Shown piece after piece: positions 37,543 through 38,703 of a stretch of DNA of 38,703 bases. Source of the stretch: Actinomadura harenae (lineage in GTDB: Bacteria; Actinomycetota; Actinomycetes; Streptosporangiales; Streptosporangiaceae); contig NZ_RFFG01000078.1 of the NCBI RefSeq assembly GCF_003696215.1, forward strand, positions 1 to 38,703, given 5' to 3'. How positions within the stretch are numbered: the stretch's first letter is position 1; each line of letters starts with the position of its first letter. The notes beneath the pieces are model-generated. The model ran no database searches, had not been told where the DNA came from, and saw nothing but the letters and a program-made list of their open reading frames with translations. A program made the position numbers and the translations under genes.

Positions 37543-38195
37543 CCCGTTCCGCCCCCTCCGGTGTCGCCCGCCTGCCCGACGTCGGCGGGTTCGAACGCGG
37601 AGACCTTCAGCGCGTTGCCGTCACGCGCGACCGTCACCGCCCACTGCCTGCTGTCGTTGCTGCCGCCCCCGGACTTGCTGATCTGCTGCTTCCCCGTCAC
37701 GAGGAAGATGATCGAGTTGTTGCCGATGTCGCGCACCTGGTCGAGCGACGCCGTGCACGTCGCGACGGTGTGGTCCTGCTGCCGCTGCTGCTGGATGCCG
37801 GGCGCCGCGAACCCCTGCGTGATCTGCTGCCCGACCTGGTCGTTCACCAGCGGCTGCAACCGCGCCGCGTACGCCTGCGGCTGCTCGTCGAACCGGTACG
37901 TCCCGTAGGCCGCCACGAACCTCTGCGCCGTGTCGGCCGCCGTCGCGAACTCCTGCCGGCCGAACGGCAGCAGGCGGTAGACGTCGAAGTTCCCGGAGTC
38001 GACCTGCGAGCTGATGCCGGCCGGCGGAGAGGCCGGCGCGGCCGGCCCTCCCCCGGTCACGGGCGTGGAACGCGCCGCGCGGGGCGCGCTCTTGTGCTGG
38101 CTCGGCGAGGCCGCCGTCAGGTACACCCCGACGGCGGCGAGCGCCACCACCAGCACACCGAACAGGATCTTCCGGTGCCGGTCGGACAGGTTCAT
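37539..38195 (-). CDS. Single-TM protein, VirB8/TcpC-like candidate
   Basis: 218 residues from ATG 38195, with GTG 38198 possible. Short basic N-terminus, one membrane helix (ILFGVLVVALAAVGVYLTAA), a Pro-rich linker, then an extracellular domain of ~130 residues (ATAADTAQRFVAAYGTYRFDEQPQAYAARLQPLVNDQVGQQ). The pattern of an NTF2-like fold behind one helix is that of VirB8/TcpC-type scaffold proteins. Sequence similarity is not proven; the assignment is by layout and context. Its ATG shares a base with the upstream stop (TGATG), and its own stop overlaps the transglycosylase ATG. Confidence 0.75.
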   Translation of the reverse strand: MNLSDRHRKILFGVLVVALAAVGVYLTAASPSQHKSAPRAARSTPVTGGGPAAPASPPAGISSQVDSGNFDVYRLLPFGRQEFATAADTAQRFVAAYGTYRFDEQPQAYAARLQPLVNDQVGQQITQGFAAPGIQQQRQQDHTVATCTASLDQVRDIGNNSIIFLVTGKQQISKSGGGSNDSRQWAVTVARDGNALKVSAFEPADVGQAGDTGGGGTG

Positions 38196-38703
38196 CACTC
38201 GTCCCGATCGACCGGACGCAGCCAGAACGGGATCGGCGGCTCGCCGCCCCCGCCGGACCGCCGTCCACCCCAGAGCGGCGGCGGCTGCGCCGGACCCCCG
38301 CCGTTCCCGTCCGCGCGCGGCTCCGGCACCCTCGCGTCCCCGCCACCGGACGACCCGGACCCGCTCGACCCGCCGGACCCGCCGGACCCGCCGGAGGACG
38401 AGCCGCCGCCGGAGTTGCCCGACCCGCTCCGTCCGCCGCCGTTGCCGTTGTCGCCGGAGTTGCGTCGTCCGCCGCCGAACCAGCTGCGTCCGCCGCCGGA
38501 GGACGAGCCTCCACCCGACTCCCCGCCGCCACCGGAGGCACCGCCTCCGCCGCCGCCGTTCGAGTCGCCGCCGCCGAACCAGCCGCGCCCACCGGAACCA
38601 CCGTCACCGCCGGAGTCCCCGCCGCCGCCCCAGGGCCCGGAACCGCCACCGGAGCCACCGGCCCCGGCCGCGCCTCCACCACCGGCCCCGGCCGCCCGGC
38701 GCG
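38195..38703 (-). CDS. Partial CDS: Gly/Ser-rich C-terminal tail of a protein cut by the window edge
   Basis: The minus-strand frame ending in TGA at 38195-38197 is open to the window edge (168 codons visible, no start). It is almost all Gly with Ser, plus repeated WFGGG motifs (GWFGGGDSNGG, SWFGGGRRNSG), and ends PPIPFWLRPVDRDE. Codon use and the TGATG overlap with the next gene support translation. In secretion-type loci a polytopic VirB6/TrbL-like protein often has such a tail and occupies this position; that is inference because the body of the protein is outside the window. Confidence 0.6.
   Translation of the reverse strand, partial: RRAAGAGGGGAAGAGGSGGGSGPWGGGGDSGGDGGSGGRGWFGGGDSNGGGGGGASGGGGESGGGSSSGGGRSWFGGGRRNSGDNGNGGGRSGSGNSGGGSSSGGSGGSGGSSGSGSSGGGDARVPEPRADGNGGGPAQPPPLWGGRRSGGGGEPPIPFWLRPVDRDE

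Noticed and set aside
37621..38682. Minus-strand ORF of 353 codons at the right end
   Set aside because: Another frame of the same region keeps the TGATG overlap and a coherent WFGGG-rich tail; the 353-codon frame overlaps the one-TM gene out of frame.

Overview
The window is very GC-rich, uses many GTG/TTG starts and carries actinobacterial families: a mycobacterial-type second succinate dehydrogenase, a LytR-CpsA-Psr protein, a c-di-AMP riboswitch in front of an NlpC/P60 gene, TypA, and a Ser/Thr kinase with FHA partner. It looks like chromosome of a filamentous actinomycete, plausibly of the Streptosporangiales (Actinomadura-like); the rank is inference. No tRNA, rRNA, insertion sequence or CRISPR array was recognised.

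Layout. 1-170 is a 110-bp copy of the DUF4282 locus at 17676-17785 followed by poly-C, most likely an assembly artefact. 320-3786 (minus) is a heterodimeric ABC exporter whose two ATPase domains have complementary defects. 3941-5146 is a receiver-PP2C (RsbU/SpoIIE-like) phosphatase. 5389-8773 is a sdhCAB operon of the b558 type. 9109-12712 is a second, Sdh1-like succinate dehydrogenase whose anchor has a CHSCRH motif. A Crp/Fnr regulator follows at 13084, and CRP-like palindromes lie upstream of both sdh operons. 13791-15608 holds a protein lacking a visible export signal and a divergent LysR regulator.

15925-25800 is the most unusual block. An LCP gene and a DUF4282 membrane protein precede a tightly coupled operon: transmembrane Ser/Thr kinase, helical protein, a 16-codon ORF whose start and stop both overlap its neighbours, a ClpB-like AAA+ ATPase with one active module, an NrdG-like radical SAM enzyme, and a protein with two zinc ribbons, a prion-like Gly/Gln/Pro/Tyr repeat and an FHA domain. 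The parts suggest a phosphorylation-gated remodelling or modification system. I know of no assigned function, and this is my main candidate for an undescribed system.

25954-29714 encodes two tandem secreted paralogues and a PIG-L-like deacetylase fused to a propeller-like region. TypA (minus) follows, then a c-di-AMP riboswitch driving a secreted NlpC/P60 hydrolase, then Nudix and Mut7-C genes. A MarR/amidohydrolase pair shares a well-resolved operator-promoter. The right end (minus) carries three overlapping genes: the Gly-rich tail of a cut-off protein, a single-TM protein and a transglycosylase-NlpC/P60 enzyme. This resembles the wall-spanning part of a conjugation-type secretion locus.

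Regulation: at least seven genes have a TAnnnT -10-like hexamer 6-10 nt before their start codon and little or no Shine-Dalgarno sequence, so leaderless transcription is probably common here. Strong hairpins separate most transcription units.
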